A stretch of 64,000 nt of DNA from NCBI RefSeq assembly GCF_001426405.1, contig NZ_LMEP01000002.1:174937-238936 (forward strand), written 5' to 3'. Positions 1 to 8,980 of this stretch are shown here, in pieces (positions within the stretch are counted from its first letter, which is position 1; every line of letters begins with the position of its first letter). The stretch is from Streptomyces sp. Root1304 (GTDB lineage Bacteria; Actinomycetota; Actinomycetes; Streptomycetales; Streptomycetaceae). The translations under genes and the position numbers were made by a program. The notes beneath the pieces were generated by a model. It saw only the letters and a list, made by a program, of their open reading frames with translations, searched no databases and had not been told where the DNA came from.

Positions 1-85
1 AGCATCCCGACCGGCTCAGGCAAAAATCCGTTCCTCCGCAGGTCAGCCCGGGGGGTTCGGGGGGAGCGTCGACACGCGCGCCGGA

Positions 86-119
86 CTCCCCGGCCGGCCT
101 GGAATGGCCGGTCAGGGAG
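86..119 (-). terminator. Hairpin terminator after sepX
   Basis: An imperfect inverted repeat (14-nt arms, 12 of 14 complementary, 6-nt loop) lies about 10 nt beyond the sepX stop codon. It has no clear U-tract, which is common in Streptomyces. Nothing else is recognisable in the first 128 bases. Confidence 0.5.
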
Positions 120-128
120 GGGGCCGCG

Positions 129-1196
129 TCATTCGTTGGCGGCCCGGGGGCGGTCGTCGTCCGCGTACTGGTCGAAGAGCGGGGTGCGGCCGTTGTCGCG
201 GCCTCGGCGGGGCTGGGTGGTGCGCTGGCGCGGGGCCGGGGACGGCGCGGGGGCCGGGTCGGCCGCCGTGGAGGAGCGCGCCGCGCTCCAGGTCTCCGGG
301 TCCGTGATGTCGATGCCGCTGGTGGCGCGCGGGGCGACCGGCGCGGTGACGTACGTGGGCAGCGGCACCGGGACCGGGTCCCAGCTGTCGCCCCGGGCCG
401 GGCCGCGCTCGCGCTGCTGGTCGACCCACTCCGCGTGGTCGGTCTGTTCGACCAGGGCCCGCCGGTCCGCCTCCTGCGGGGAGGGGGCCTCCTCGGGGGA
501 CGGCTCGGGCGTGGGCGCCGGGCGCCGGCTCTCGCGCAGCCGGGCCGCGGCCGCTTCGGCGCGCCGCCGGTCCATCACGTACACGAAGCGGCGCCGCTCC
601 TGGACGCGCAGATGCACGATGTACGAGCTCAGCAGCAGCGCGGGGACGGCCGGCGCCCACAGGAAGGGCACTCCGCCGACGGCCGCGACGACCGCGCCGA
701 GGGTGAACCCGGCGAAGAGGAGTGTCGTGGTCCGGCGGCGGCGCGCGAGCACCTTGCCGCGACGGGCGCGCTCGGCCGCGGAACCGGCGGAACCCGAGGC
801 GCCGGGGGCTCCCGCGGCGGGGCGGGCCTGGGCGGGGTGCGAAGCCGGCGCCTGGGCATGGACCCGTTCCGGCTCCGGCGCCGGGACCTCCAGGCGCGCT
901 TCCGTTCTGGCCGCGGGCGCGGAGAAGGCCCGGACGTCGACCGAGCTGAGATGCTCGGTCTCCACGTCCGGGTCCACGTCGGGCGTCGGACCCTCCGCCG
1001 TACGGTCCCGCTCCTTGAGCTCCTTGGCGTACCGACGCTCCATGCCCGCCCGTCCGGAAAGCAGCCGGATGGCGGTGCTGAAGCGTTCCGTCGGACGGGC
1101 TTCGTTCAGCTCGTCCTGCCTGCGGAGCCACATCGGCACCAAGTAGGCGGCCCAGGCCCCGACGATGACTGCGTAGATGAGGCCGCTGCTGCTCAC
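129..1196 (-). CDS. sepX: SepX/GlpR-type divisome membrane protein
   Basis: A 355-aa membrane protein starting at GTG. It has an N-terminal transmembrane helix (about residues 7-22), a charged segment, a Pro/Ala/Glu-rich linker, then two close helices (about 157-175 and 177-195) and a disordered, charged C-terminal tail. The opening MSSSGLIYAVIVGAWAAYLV is the signature of SepX, described in Streptomyces venezuelae as needed for normal septation and hyphal compartmentalisation. The corynebacterial homologue GlpR is the membrane receptor of the MoeA-like protein Glp. The gene ends the galU-moeA-moaC-moaB-rimJ run and is separated from rimJ by 137 AT-rich bases, so it probably has its own promoter. 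A GAGG lies only 1 nt before the GTG, unusually close, so the exact start is less certain. I am confident of the family, and infer the partnership with the upstream moeA product. Confidence 0.85.
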   Translation of the reverse strand: MSSSGLIYAVIVGAWAAYLVPMWLRRQDELNEARPTERFSTAIRLLSGRAGMERRYAKELKERDRTAEGPTPDVDPDVETEHLSSVDVRAFSAPAARTEARLEVPAPEPERVHAQAPASHPAQARPAAGAPGASGSAGSAAERARRGKVLARRRRTTTLLFAGFTLGAVVAAVGGVPFLWAPAVPALLLSSYIVHLRVQERRRFVYVMDRRRAEAAAARLRESRRPAPTPEPSPEEAPSPQEADRRALVEQTDHAEWVDQQRERGPARGDSWDPVPVPLPTYVTAPVAPRATSGIDITDPETWSAARSSTAADPAPAPSPAPRQRTTQPRRGRDNGRTPLFDQYADDDRPRAANE

Positions 1197-1272
1197 GCCT
1201 CACACGGTAGAGGGGTTCCGTAACACGCATCGGCCAATTGGCCCGGTGTGTCGCACGATCTGGCTGATATCA

Positions 1273-1296
1273 CTGAACTTTTTTGTGATTGTTCAG
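1273..1296. promoter_or_regulatory. AT-rich sepX promoter region with inverted repeat
   Basis: The 137-bp gap between sepX and the acetyltransferase gene is far richer in A+T than its surroundings. It contains a perfect 6-bp inverted repeat CTGAAC-N12-GTTCAG. Position and composition fit a promoter with a possible operator for sepX. No known regulator consensus is matched convincingly. Confidence 0.35.
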
Positions 1297-1333
1297 ATCG
1301 ATTGACCGCCAACTACCGATTAAATTCGAACAC

Positions 1334-1945
1334 TTATTTTATTCTCGCCTGGTGCCAGCGTCGGAGCAGCCCCTCCGGGACTTCCTCCGCCGTCAGCGCG
1401 AAGACCAGATGGTCCCGCCAGGCGCCGTCGATGTGGAGGTACCGGGGCCGCAGCCCCTCCTCGCGGAAGCCGAGCTTCTCCACGACCCGCCGCGAAGGCC
1501 CGTTCTCCGGGCGGATGCAGACCTCCATCCGGTGCAGGCCCACCGTGCGGAAGCAGTGGTCGACGGCGAGCGCGACCGCCGTCGGCATGACCCCGCGCCC
1601 GGCGACCTCGCTGTCCACCCAGTAGCCCACGTGCCCCGAGCACATCGAGCCCCAGGTGATCCCGGCGACGGTCAACTGACCGACGAGCCGCCCCCGGTAC
1701 TCGATCACGAAGGGCAGCATCCGGCCGGCGTTCGCCTCCGACCGCAGATGGCGGACCATCTGACGGTACGTGGGGCGCTGCGCGACCGGCGCGCCCGGAG
1801 GCGCCGGCGGGACCGTCGCCTCCCAGGGCCGCAGCCACTCGCGGTTGCGCCGGTTCACCTCGCGCCAGGCGGCGTGGTCGCGCGTCCTTATCGGACGGAG
1901 CAGCACCTCGCCGTCCACGAGGACCACCGGCCAGGACGGGATCAC
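1334..1945 (-). CDS. RimJ/RimL-type GNAT N-acetyltransferase
   Basis: A 203-aa GNAT-fold protein starting at a GTG that overlaps the moaB stop in a GTGA. It has the RimJ/RimL layout: an N-terminal beta strand with LLRPIRTRD, a central SGHVGYWVDSEVAGRG segment typical of RimJ acetyl-CoA-binding cores, and a C-terminal LGFREEGLRPRYL strand. Family members acetylate ribosomal-protein N-termini or small amines; the substrate here cannot be read from sequence. It sits between moaB and sepX in the coupled operon, a placement that is conserved near sepX in actinomycetes as far as I know. Its 3' end has several A/T-rich codons and runs into the AT-rich sepX promoter. Confidence 0.85.
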   Translation of the reverse strand: MIPSWPVVLVDGEVLLRPIRTRDHAAWREVNRRNREWLRPWEATVPPAPPGAPVAQRPTYRQMVRHLRSEANAGRMLPFVIEYRGRLVGQLTVAGITWGSMCSGHVGYWVDSEVAGRGVMPTAVALAVDHCFRTVGLHRMEVCIRPENGPSRRVVEKLGFREEGLRPRYLHIDGAWRDHLVFALTAEEVPEGLLRRWHQARIK

Positions 1946-2520
1946 GACGGTCTCGGGTGGTCGCCGCCGCGGATCTGGTCGACGGCGTGCCGCAGGACCG
2001 GCTCCAGGACGGTGAGCCCGTCCCGTACCCCGCCGGTGGACCCCGGCAGGTTCACGATCAGGGTGCCGCCCGCGACCCCGGCGAGGCCCCGGGAGAGCGC
2101 CGCCGTGGGCACCTTCTCCCGGCCGTACGCCCGGATCGCCTCCGGGATGCCGGGGATCTCCCGCTCCAGGACCCGGCGGGTCACCTCGGGCGTCTCGTCG
2201 GTGGGCGAGATGCCCGTGCCGCCGGTGGTGACGATCGCGTCGTACCCGGCGGCGATCCCGGCCCGCAGCGCGGCCTCGACCGGCGCCCCGTCCGGGACGA
2301 CCCGCGGGCCGTCGACGGCGAAGCCCATCCGGGTGAGGCCCTCGGCGATCAGCGGTCCGCCCTTGTCCTCGTAGACGCCCGCGGCCGCCCGGTTGGAGGC
2401 GGTGACGACCAGCGCGGAGTACGGGGCAGGCAGGGCGCCCCCGGCGTCCGCCTCGGGCGCCGCCGGCGGGTCCTCGTGCTCGTGGTCATGGGTCCCCGCC
2501 ACCCGGCCCCCGCGCGTCAC
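1942..2520 (-). CDS. moaB: MoaB/MogA-family molybdopterin adenylyltransferase
   Basis: A 192-aa protein of the MoCF-biosynthesis fold. It shows [11 protein letters not shown] near the N-terminus, the substrate loop [15 protein letters not shown] and [12 protein letters not shown], all hallmarks of MogA/MoaB, which adenylylates molybdopterin before metal insertion. The chosen GTG overlaps the moaC stop (GTGA, 2517-2520); a second GTG 18 nt downstream is possible. A His/Asp/Glu-rich stretch (HDHEHED) lies between the start and the fold. Its stop overlaps the start of the acetyltransferase gene, so both junctions indicate translational coupling. It probably supplies Mo cofactor for enzymes such as the oxidoreductase at 16781-19093. 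Confidence 0.9.
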   Translation of the reverse strand: MTRGGRVAGTHDHEHEDPPAAPEADAGGALPAPYSALVVTASNRAAAGVYEDKGGPLIAEGLTRMGFAVDGPRVVPDGAPVEAALRAGIAAGYDAIVTTGGTGISPTDETPEVTRRVLEREIPGIPEAIRAYGREKVPTAALSRGLAGVAGGTLIVNLPGSTGGVRDGLTVLEPVLRHAVDQIRGGDHPRPS

Positions 2521-3002
2521 GAGCCGCTCCGCGTCCAGTGGCCCGACTTGCCGCCCGTCTTCTCCTCCACCCGTACGTCGGAGATGACCGCGCCCTTGTC
2601 GACCGCCTTCACCATGTCGACCACGGTGAGGGCGGCCACGGAGACCGCCGTCAGGGCCTCCATCTCGACGCCCGTCCGGTCGGTTGTCCTCACCGTCGCC
2701 AGGATCTCGACCGCGTCGTCGGTGACCGCCAGGTCCAGCGTCACGCCGGAGACGGCGAGCGGGTGGCAGAGCGGGATGAGGTCGGGGGTGCGCTTGGCGC
2801 CCATGATCCCGGCGATCCGGGCGGTCGCCAGCGCGTCGCCCTTCGGGACGCCCTCGCCGCGCAGCAGCTCGATCACGCGCGGCGAGACGAGGACCCGCCC
2901 GCTGGCGCTGGCGGTGCGGGACGTGACGTCCTTCGCCGATACGTCGACCATGCGGGCGGCGCCCGCCTCGTCGATGTGGGTGAGACCTTGCTGCGTGCTC
3001 AT
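2517..3002 (-). CDS. moaC: Cyclic pyranopterin monophosphate synthase MoaC
   Basis: A 161-aa MoaC, the enzyme that with MoaA converts GTP to cyclic pyranopterin monophosphate in molybdenum-cofactor synthesis. Conserved stretches are [18 protein letters not shown] near the N-terminus, [33 protein letters not shown] and the C-terminal KSGHW. I chose the ATG at 3002 because GGGAG precedes it by about 10 nt and the length fits the family; an in-frame GTG at 3038 would add 12 residues. Its stop overlaps the moaB start. The 57-bp gap to moeA is small enough for one transcript. Confidence 0.92.
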   Translation of the reverse strand: MSTQQGLTHIDEAGAARMVDVSAKDVTSRTASASGRVLVSPRVIELLRGEGVPKGDALATARIAGIMGAKRTPDLIPLCHPLAVSGVTLDLAVTDDAVEILATVRTTDRTGVEMEALTAVSVAALTVVDMVKAVDKGAVISDVRVEEKTGGKSGHWTRSGS

Positions 3003-3059
3003 GGCCGTGACACTCCCGGTCGCTGTGTGGGACGACACCGTACCCCCACCCTCGCCCCC

Positions 3060-4430
3060 TCAGCCGAGGAGGACCACTTCCAGCTCGGTGCCCGGTTCCA
3101 CGCTCACCGTCTCCTCCGGGACCACGAGCAGGCAGTCCGCGTGCGCGAGGGCCGCGATCAGATGGGAGCCGGCGCCGCCCACGGGGGTGACCGTGCCCGC
3201 CTCCGGGTCGTACGTCCCCCGGAGGAACTGCCGGCGCCCGGCCGGCGAGGACAGCGCCCCGTCCGCGGCCAGCTCCGCCCGCACCCGGGGCCGGTGCAGG
3301 TCCTCGACGCCCATCAGGGCACGGATCGCGGGGCGGACGAACAACTCGAAGGAGACGTACGAGGAGACCGGGTTGCCCGGGAGCGCGAGCAGCGGGATCT
3401 GCTCCTCGCCGATCGCGCCGAAGCCCTGCGGCTTGCCCGGCTGCATGGCCAGCTTGCGGAAGTCGACCTGCCCGTCCGCGCTCAGCGCCTCCTTCACCAC
3501 GTCGTACGCGCCGACGCTCACCCCGCCCGTGGTCACGATGAGGTCGGCCCGGATGAGCTGGTCCTCGACGGTGGCGCGCAGCGACTCCGCGTCGTCGGCG
3601 ACGGCGCCCACCCGGTACGCGAGCGCGCCCGCGTCCCGGGCGGCGGCGGCGAGCGCGAAGCTGTTGGAGTCGTGGATCTGGCCCTCGCCCAGCGGCTCGC
3701 CGGGCTGGACCAGCTCGCTGCCCGTGGACATGACGACCACGCGGGGGCGGGGCCGCACCCGGACGGAGCCGCGCCCGATCGCGGCGAGCAGCCCGATCTG
3801 CGGCGGCCCGAGGACGGTGCCGGCCGCGAGGGCCAGCTCGCCCGCGCGGACGTCGCTGCCCTGGGCGCGGACATGGGCGCGGGCCTCGGCGGCGCGGTGC
3901 ACCCGGACCTCGCCGGCCGCGCCCTCGGGGGCGGTGCTCGCGGCGGTCATGCCGGTGGCGGCGCCGCAGCCCGTACCGCCGTCGGTCCACTCCACGGGGA
4001 CGACGGCCTCGGCGCCGGGCGGCAGCGGGGCGCCGGTCATGATGCGGGCGGCCTGGCCGGGGCCGACCTCGGGCAGGCCGCCGGCGCCCGCGGCGACGTC
4101 GCCGATGACGGTGAGGACGGCGGGGAACTCCTCGGTGGCACCGGCGACATCGGCGACCCGGACCGCGTACCCGTCCATGGAGCTGTTGTCGAAGGGCGGC
4201 AGCGCGGCCGGCACCGTCACGTCCTCGACGAGGACGCAGCCCTGGGCGTCGAGGAGTTGCAGCTCGATGGGTTCGAGCGGGCCGACGGTCGCGAGGATGT
4301 CGGCCAGGTGCTCGTCCACCGACCACAGACCGCGCGCGGGGCCCGCGCAGGGGTCGGCAGGCTTCCGCTCGTCGTCAGGGCCGTGCTCGTGGTCGTCGTG
4401 GGACGGCGACGGTGCCGTGCTGCTGCTCAA
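3060..4430 (-). CDS. moeA: MoeA/gephyrin-like protein (Glp-type)
   Basis: A 456-aa MoeA-family protein. Conserved motifs are PPFDNSSMDGYAVR, IMTGAPLPPGAEAVVPVE, the MoCF loop TTGGVSVGAYDVVKEAL and LPGNPVSSYVSFELFVRP. MoeA inserts molybdate into adenylylated molybdopterin. In Corynebacterium a MoeA paralogue in this same context (Glp) works in cell division with the membrane receptor GlpR/SepX, so a divisome role is possible; that is inference. I chose TTG at 4430, four bases after the galU stop and 10 nt after GAGGAG, giving a His/Asp-rich extension of about 35 residues before the fold. An upstream start would run through galU and looks unlikely. The catalytic loops look intact, so moonlighting is as plausible as a purely structural role. 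Confidence 0.85.
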   Translation of the reverse strand: MSSSTAPSPSHDDHEHGPDDERKPADPCAGPARGLWSVDEHLADILATVGPLEPIELQLLDAQGCVLVEDVTVPAALPPFDNSSMDGYAVRVADVAGATEEFPAVLTVIGDVAAGAGGLPEVGPGQAARIMTGAPLPPGAEAVVPVEWTDGGTGCGAATGMTAASTAPEGAAGEVRVHRAAEARAHVRAQGSDVRAGELALAAGTVLGPPQIGLLAAIGRGSVRVRPRPRVVVMSTGSELVQPGEPLGEGQIHDSNSFALAAAARDAGALAYRVGAVADDAESLRATVEDQLIRADLIVTTGGVSVGAYDVVKEALSADGQVDFRKLAMQPGKPQGFGAIGEEQIPLLALPGNPVSSYVSFELFVRPAIRALMGVEDLHRPRVRAELAADGALSSPAGRRQFLRGTYDPEAGTVTPVGGAGSHLIAALAHADCLLVVPEETVSVEPGTELEVVLLG

Positions 4431-4434
4431 GGTG

Positions 4435-5346
4435 CTACATCTCCTCGCTGACGTATCTCCGGAGCCAGGCCCGGAAGTCCGGTCCCAGATCTTCACGTTC
4501 GCACGCGAGTCTGACAATGGCACGCAGATAGTCCCCGCGGTCGCCGGTGTCATAGCGGCGCCCCTTGAACACGACGCCGTGCACCGGTCCGCCGATCTTC
4601 TCGTCGGAGGCGAGCTTCTGCAGGGCGTCGGTCAGCTGGATCTCGCCGCCGCGCCCCGGCTCGGTCTCCCGCAGCATCCCGAAGACGGCCGGGTCCAGGA
4701 CGTACCGGCCGATGATCGCGTAGTTGCTGGGCGCCTCGCCCGCCTCGGGCTTCTCGACCAGGTCCGTCACCTTCACCACGTCGGAGTCGACGGTCGCCTC
4801 GACCGCCGCGCAGCCGTACAGGTGGATCTGCGAGGGCTCGACCTCCATGAGGGCGATCACGCTGCCGCCCTCCCGCTCCTGGATCTCCACCATCCGCGCG
4901 AGCAGCGGGTCGCGCGGGTCGATCAGGTCGTCGCCGAGGAGGACCGCGAAGGGCTGGTCGCCGACGTGCGGGGCGGCGCACAGGACGGCGTGGCCGAGGC
5001 CGCGCGGGGCGCCCTGGCGGACGTAGTGCATGGTGGCGAGGTCGCTGGACTCCTGGACCTTGGAGAGGCGTTCGGCGTCGCCCTTCCGGCTCAGGGCCTC
5101 CTCCAGCTCGTAGTTCCGGTCGAAGTGGTCCTCCAGGGGACGCTTGTTCCGGCCGGTGATCATCAGCACGTCGGAGAGACCGGCCGCGACGGCCTCCTCC
5201 ACGACGTACTGGATGGCCGGCTTGTCGACGACCGGCAGCATCTCCTTGGGCGTCGCCTTGGTCGCCGGGAGGAAGCGGGTGCCGAGGCCGGCGGCCGGGA
5301 TGACAGCCTTGCTGATCCGGCCGAGCCTGGGGAGCGACTGATTCAT
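4435..5346 (-). CDS. galU: UTP-glucose-1-phosphate uridylyltransferase
   Basis: A 303-aa nucleotidyltransferase making UDP-glucose from UTP and glucose-1-phosphate for trehalose, cell-wall glycan and other glycosylation pathways. It has the N-terminal AVIPAAGLGTRFLPATKATP motif, the LGDDLID metal/nucleotide site and NYAIIGRYVLDP, and matches the usual bacterial GalU length. I chose ATG at 5346 with AAGGTG upstream; a 20-residue N-terminal extension is possible but lacks family similarity. It is the first gene of the minus-strand moa/sepX operon and diverges from the formyl-THF cyclo-ligase gene across 104 bp that must hold both promoters. Confidence 0.95.
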   Translation of the reverse strand: MNQSLPRLGRISKAVIPAAGLGTRFLPATKATPKEMLPVVDKPAIQYVVEEAVAAGLSDVLMITGRNKRPLEDHFDRNYELEEALSRKGDAERLSKVQESSDLATMHYVRQGAPRGLGHAVLCAAPHVGDQPFAVLLGDDLIDPRDPLLARMVEIQEREGGSVIALMEVEPSQIHLYGCAAVEATVDSDVVKVTDLVEKPEAGEAPSNYAIIGRYVLDPAVFGMLRETEPGRGGEIQLTDALQKLASDEKIGGPVHGVVFKGRRYDTGDRGDYLRAIVRLACEREDLGPDFRAWLRRYVSEEM

Positions 5347-5450
5347 GCGGTGCACCTTAGCCGTTCGAAATGAGAAGAAGATGTGCCTTTGATTAACTTC
5401 CTCCACATCACGCCAGTTACGAGAATTCCACGGATCCCCATGAGGCCGTC

Positions 5451-6053
5451 ATGACACCTGAGATGTCCGAAAAGACCGCGCTGCGCAGTCGACTTCTGGC
5501 CGCCCGCGCCGCCCTGGACGCCGATTCCCTGGCGCACACGGCCGATTCCCTCGCCCGCCAGGGACTCGAACTGGCCGAACTTTCCGAGGCCTCCACCGTC
5601 GCCGCCTATGTGTCGGTCGGCCGCGAACCGGGCACGCGCGCGTTGCTCGACGCGCTCCACGCACGCGGAGTACGGGTCCTGCTCCCCGTCCTGCTCCCCG
5701 ACAACGACCTGGACTGGGCCGCGTACGACGGTCCCGGGCGGCTCGTGAAGGCCGGCCGGGGACTGCTCGAACCGCTCGGCCCCCGGCTCGGCCCCGAGGC
5801 CGTGTGCGCCACCGACGCCGTCCTGCTGCCGGGCCTCGCGGTCGACGGGCGCGGGATGCGTCTCGGCCGCGGCGGCGGCTCGTACGACCGGGTGCTCGCC
5901 CGGCTCGCACGCGCGGGCGTGGATCCGGCCCTGGTGGTGCTCCTGTACGCGGACGAGGTGGTCACCCGGGTCCCGGAGGAACCGCACGACCACCCCGTTC
6001 ACGCGGTGGTGACCCCGGAGGGGGTCACCCGCTTCCGCACCGCTACGGCTTGA
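5451..6053 (+). CDS. 5-formyltetrahydrofolate cyclo-ligase
   Basis: A 200-aa 5-FCL (MTHFS) that uses ATP to convert 5-formyl-THF to 5,10-methenyl-THF in the cytoplasmic one-carbon pool. The N-terminal KTALRSRLLAARAAL helix and the C-terminal substrate/ATP signature GMRLGRGGGSYDRVLARL are diagnostic. ATG at 5451 is used; a second ATG 12 nt downstream is equally possible. Its last 11 bases overlap tail-to-tail with the 3' end of the convergent acylase gene, so the two transcripts must share terminator sequence. Confidence 0.92.
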   Translation: MTPEMSEKTALRSRLLAARAALDADSLAHTADSLARQGLELAELSEASTVAAYVSVGREPGTRALLDALHARGVRVLLPVLLPDNDLDWAAYDGPGRLVKAGRGLLEPLGPRLGPEAVCATDAVLLPGLAVDGRGMRLGRGGGSYDRVLARLARAGVDPALVVLLYADEVVTRVPEEPHDHPVHAVVTPEGVTRFRTATA

Positions 6054-8766
6054 GGACCAGCGTGTCCTTCGTCGACGCGTCGACGGCCGCCTTCCCGTAC
6101 GCCCAGTCGTAGAGCTCGCCCTTCGCCCAGGCGTCCGTCTGGTCGGTGTAGTTCGAGTGGAAGGCGTGCCCGGAGGCACCGGTCAGGTTGATCCACCGGG
6201 ACTTGTCCCAGTCGCCGACGTTGACGACCATCCGCATCGACGGCACCCAGATCACGTCGTAGCCGCCGGCCGCGTTCCAGCCGGTGGCGTCGACGGCCGC
6301 CTCGCCGCCGCCCAGGTTCCACGGGCCGCGGTTGAGGAGCTGCTGCACGACGCCGGGTCCGGCGGTGCCGAGGGTCTGGTTCTTCAGGGTCAGCTGGTGC
6401 AGCCGGCCCCAGCTCCAGGTGGAGACGTCCTTTCCGAGCTTGGCGGTCAGCTCCCAGCGCGCGTCCTTCATGGCGCGGGCGAGCAGCTGGTCACGGGTCT
6501 CGGTGGCCGGGTCCAGGCGGTTGCCGGGGGTGGTCCACCACTCGCTCTTCTCCTGCTTCAGGAGCGGGCGGACGACCTCGTACCAGCGGTCGCCGCCGTC
6601 CGGCTGCGCCGAGTCGGGGTCGCGCTCGCCGCATTCCCGTACGAGCTTGTTCTGCTCGTCGACCGGGCCGGTGGCCTCGGCCGGGCGGACGTTGATGCAG
6701 TCGCCCTCGGCGCGCAGTTCCTTGGGCAGCTTGTTGCCGAAGGACAGCTTGAGGACGTTGCGCCAGACCGCGTTGAAGTAGGCGGCGGCGGCCGAGTCGG
6801 GCTCCTGGGTGTAGTCCCAGCCCTCCAGGAGCTTCTGCGCCTCGCGGACGTACGGGTCGGAGATGTCGATCTTCAGCAGCAGCGGGTTGAGCAGGGTCGC
6901 GATCTCGCTGCGGTTGTCGGTCTGCATGGTCCGCATGTCGTCCGGCGAGATCTTTCCGCCGTCCTTGGTCTTCGACTCGATGAGGTCGTTGATCCGCTGG
7001 CTGCGCGAACCGTAGCCCCAGTCCTTGGTGAGCAGGTCGGGGTAGGCCTTCTCGTCGATGACGGCCTGGTTGGCGGTGACGATGTAGCCGCGCTCGGGGT
7101 TGTACTCGTAGGGCAGCTGCGCGAAGGGGATGTAGCCCTTCCAGCGGTACCTGGAGTCCCAGCCGGGCGCCGGGAGGGTGCCGTCGCCGGTGCCGCGCTG
7201 CGGGATCTTGCCCGGGGACTGGTAGCCGATGTTGCCCGCGGTGTCGGCGTAGATCAGGTTCTGCGAGGGGACCTCGAAGTTCTTCGCGGCGGCCCGGAAG
7301 GAGTCGAAGTCCTTGGCGCGGTCGAGGGCGAAGATCGCGTCCATCGACCGGCCCGGCTGGAGGGCGGTCCACTGGAGGGAGACGCCGTAGCCGGTGCCGC
7401 GGTCGGGGGCGGCGTTGCCGACGGGGGCCTTCTGGCCGACCTTCTCCAGTTCGGAGGAGCGGTCGGAGACCAGGGGGCCGTGGCCGGTGGAGCGGACGGT
7501 GATCTTGCGGTCCTCCCCGCCGGCGACCTTGATGGTCTCCTCACGGCTGGTGAAGGGCTTGACCTTGCCGTCGACGAGGTAGCCGTCCGGGCCGATCTTC
7601 TCCAGGTAGAGGTCGGTCACGTCGGCGCCGAGGTTGGTGAGACCCCAGGCGATCTTGTCGTTGTGTCCGATGATCACACCGGGCATGCCGGAAAACGTGT
7701 ACCCGGCGACGTCGTAGCGGCAGGTCGCCGAGACCGAGCGGCAGTGCAGACCCATCTGGTACCAGAGGGACGGCAGCTGGGGCGCGAGGTGCGGGTCGTT
7801 GGCGAGCAGCGGCTTGCCGGAGGTCGTCAGCTTCCCGCCGACGACCCAGGAGTTCGAGCCGATGCCGTTGCCGTTGGGGCCGAGCAGGGCCGGGATGGTG
7901 TCCAGGACCTCGGAGAGCGCCCCGAGCTGGGCCTGCGCGCCGGGGCCGTCGCCCTGGGTGTCACCGGTGGTGACCCCGTCGCCCTCGCCGGCGCCGGCCT
8001 TCGGGTCGAACTTCCCGGTCGACTCGTCGACCCCGCCCCGGTCCACGATCGGCTGGTGGAGCGCGTACGGGTACTCCGGGTACAGCTGCTTGATCTGGCG
8101 TGCGCTCAGCCGGCTCGTCATCAGCGAGCGGTCGATCTCGTCCTGCATGTTGCCGCGCAGGTCCCAGGCCATCGCCTTGAGCCAGGCCACCGAGTCCACC
8201 GGCGTCCACGGCTCGATCGCGTAGTCGTTGGTGAGGGCCAGGGCCGCGTACTCGACGGAGATGTCGGCCGGGTCCCGGTCCTTCAGATAGGCGTTGACGC
8301 CCTCCGCGTACGCCTGGAGGTACTTCTTCGTCTCCGGCGAGAGGACCGAGTCGTACTCCTGCTGCGCGACCCGGCGCCAGCCGAGCGTGCGCAGGAAGGA
8401 GTCGGTCTCGACCTGGCTCTCGCCGAACATCTCGGAGAGCCGGCCCGCGGTCACGTGCCGCCGGACGTCCATCTCGTAGAAGCGGTCCTGCGCCTGGACG
8501 TAGCCCTGGGCGCGGAACAGGTCCGTCTCGTTGTCGGCGTAGATCTGCGGAACGCCGTTCGCGTCCCGCTTCACCTCGACCTCGCCGGAGAGCGCGTCGA
8601 GCCGGATCTCGCCCGTGGTCTGCGGGAACGAGGCCCGGACGGTGCTCACACCCCAGTACCCGCCGTATCCGACGCCCGCGACCAGGGCGAGGACCAGGAC
8701 GAGGAGGATCAGGCGGGCGCGCCGCCCTTTCTTCTTGACGGGAGGCGGGGTCGTGTTGGAGGGCAT
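6043..8766 (-). CDS. Penicillin-acylase-family Ntn hydrolase, membrane anchored
   Basis: A 907-aa precursor. A Lys/Arg-rich start (KKKGRRAR) and one hydrophobic helix (about residues 18-38) suggest a signal anchor placing the enzyme outside the membrane. An alpha-chain region (about 50-280) with DLFRAQGYVQAQDRFYEMD is followed by an acidic Gly/Asp spacer (about 255-280) and the beta-chain start GIGSNSWVVGG, where Ser304 would be the autocatalytically released N-terminal nucleophile. The family includes penicillin, cephalosporin and acyl-homoserine-lactone acylases; the substrate here is unknown. ATG at 8766 has GAAGGA 5 nt upstream. The gene stands alone, divergent from the antiporter gene and convergent with 5-FCL. 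Confidence 0.88.
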   Translation of the reverse strand: MPSNTTPPPVKKKGRRARLILLVLVLALVAGVGYGGYWGVSTVRASFPQTTGEIRLDALSGEVEVKRDANGVPQIYADNETDLFRAQGYVQAQDRFYEMDVRRHVTAGRLSEMFGESQVETDSFLRTLGWRRVAQQEYDSVLSPETKKYLQAYAEGVNAYLKDRDPADISVEYAALALTNDYAIEPWTPVDSVAWLKAMAWDLRGNMQDEIDRSLMTSRLSARQIKQLYPEYPYALHQPIVDRGGVDESTGKFDPKAGAGEGDGVTTGDTQGDGPGAQAQLGALSEVLDTIPALLGPNGNGIGSNSWVVGGKLTTSGKPLLANDPHLAPQLPSLWYQMGLHCRSVSATCRYDVAGYTFSGMPGVIIGHNDKIAWGLTNLGADVTDLYLEKIGPDGYLVDGKVKPFTSREETIKVAGGEDRKITVRSTGHGPLVSDRSSELEKVGQKAPVGNAAPDRGTGYGVSLQWTALQPGRSMDAIFALDRAKDFDSFRAAAKNFEVPSQNLIYADTAGNIGYQSPGKIPQRGTGDGTLPAPGWDSRYRWKGYIPFAQLPYEYNPERGYIVTANQAVIDEKAYPDLLTKDWGYGSRSQRINDLIESKTKDGGKISPDDMRTMQTDNRSEIATLLNPLLLKIDISDPYVREAQKLLEGWDYTQEPDSAAAAYFNAVWRNVLKLSFGNKLPKELRAEGDCINVRPAEATGPVDEQNKLVRECGERDPDSAQPDGGDRWYEVVRPLLKQEKSEWWTTPGNRLDPATETRDQLLARAMKDARWELTAKLGKDVSTWSWGRLHQLTLKNQTLGTAGPGVVQQLLNRGPWNLGGGEAAVDATGWNAAGGYDVIWVPSMRMVVNVGDWDKSRWINLTGASGHAFHSNYTDQTDAWAKGELYDWAYGKAAVDASTKDTLVLKP

Positions 8767-8980
8767 CGCTGTCCTTCGAGGGGCAGGGTGGTCCTGGAGT
8801 ACGGGAGCAACCTTAGGCGCAGCGTCCGGACGACCCGGACGCGGTGTCAGGAAGAGAACCGTACTGACGAGCGAGGAGATGCAAAGAGCGCGTCAAGAAA
8901 GCGTTAAAGATTAGGTAAGGTAACGAAGTACCGGCCGCTGGAGGAACGATCCAGCTGCATGTGAGGGGAAGGACCGGCCA

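Noticed and set aside
6157..8907. A 916-codon open frame opposite the penicillin-acylase gene
   Set aside because: No motif or ribosome-binding context; the minus strand carries a complete Ntn-hydrolase with signal anchor.
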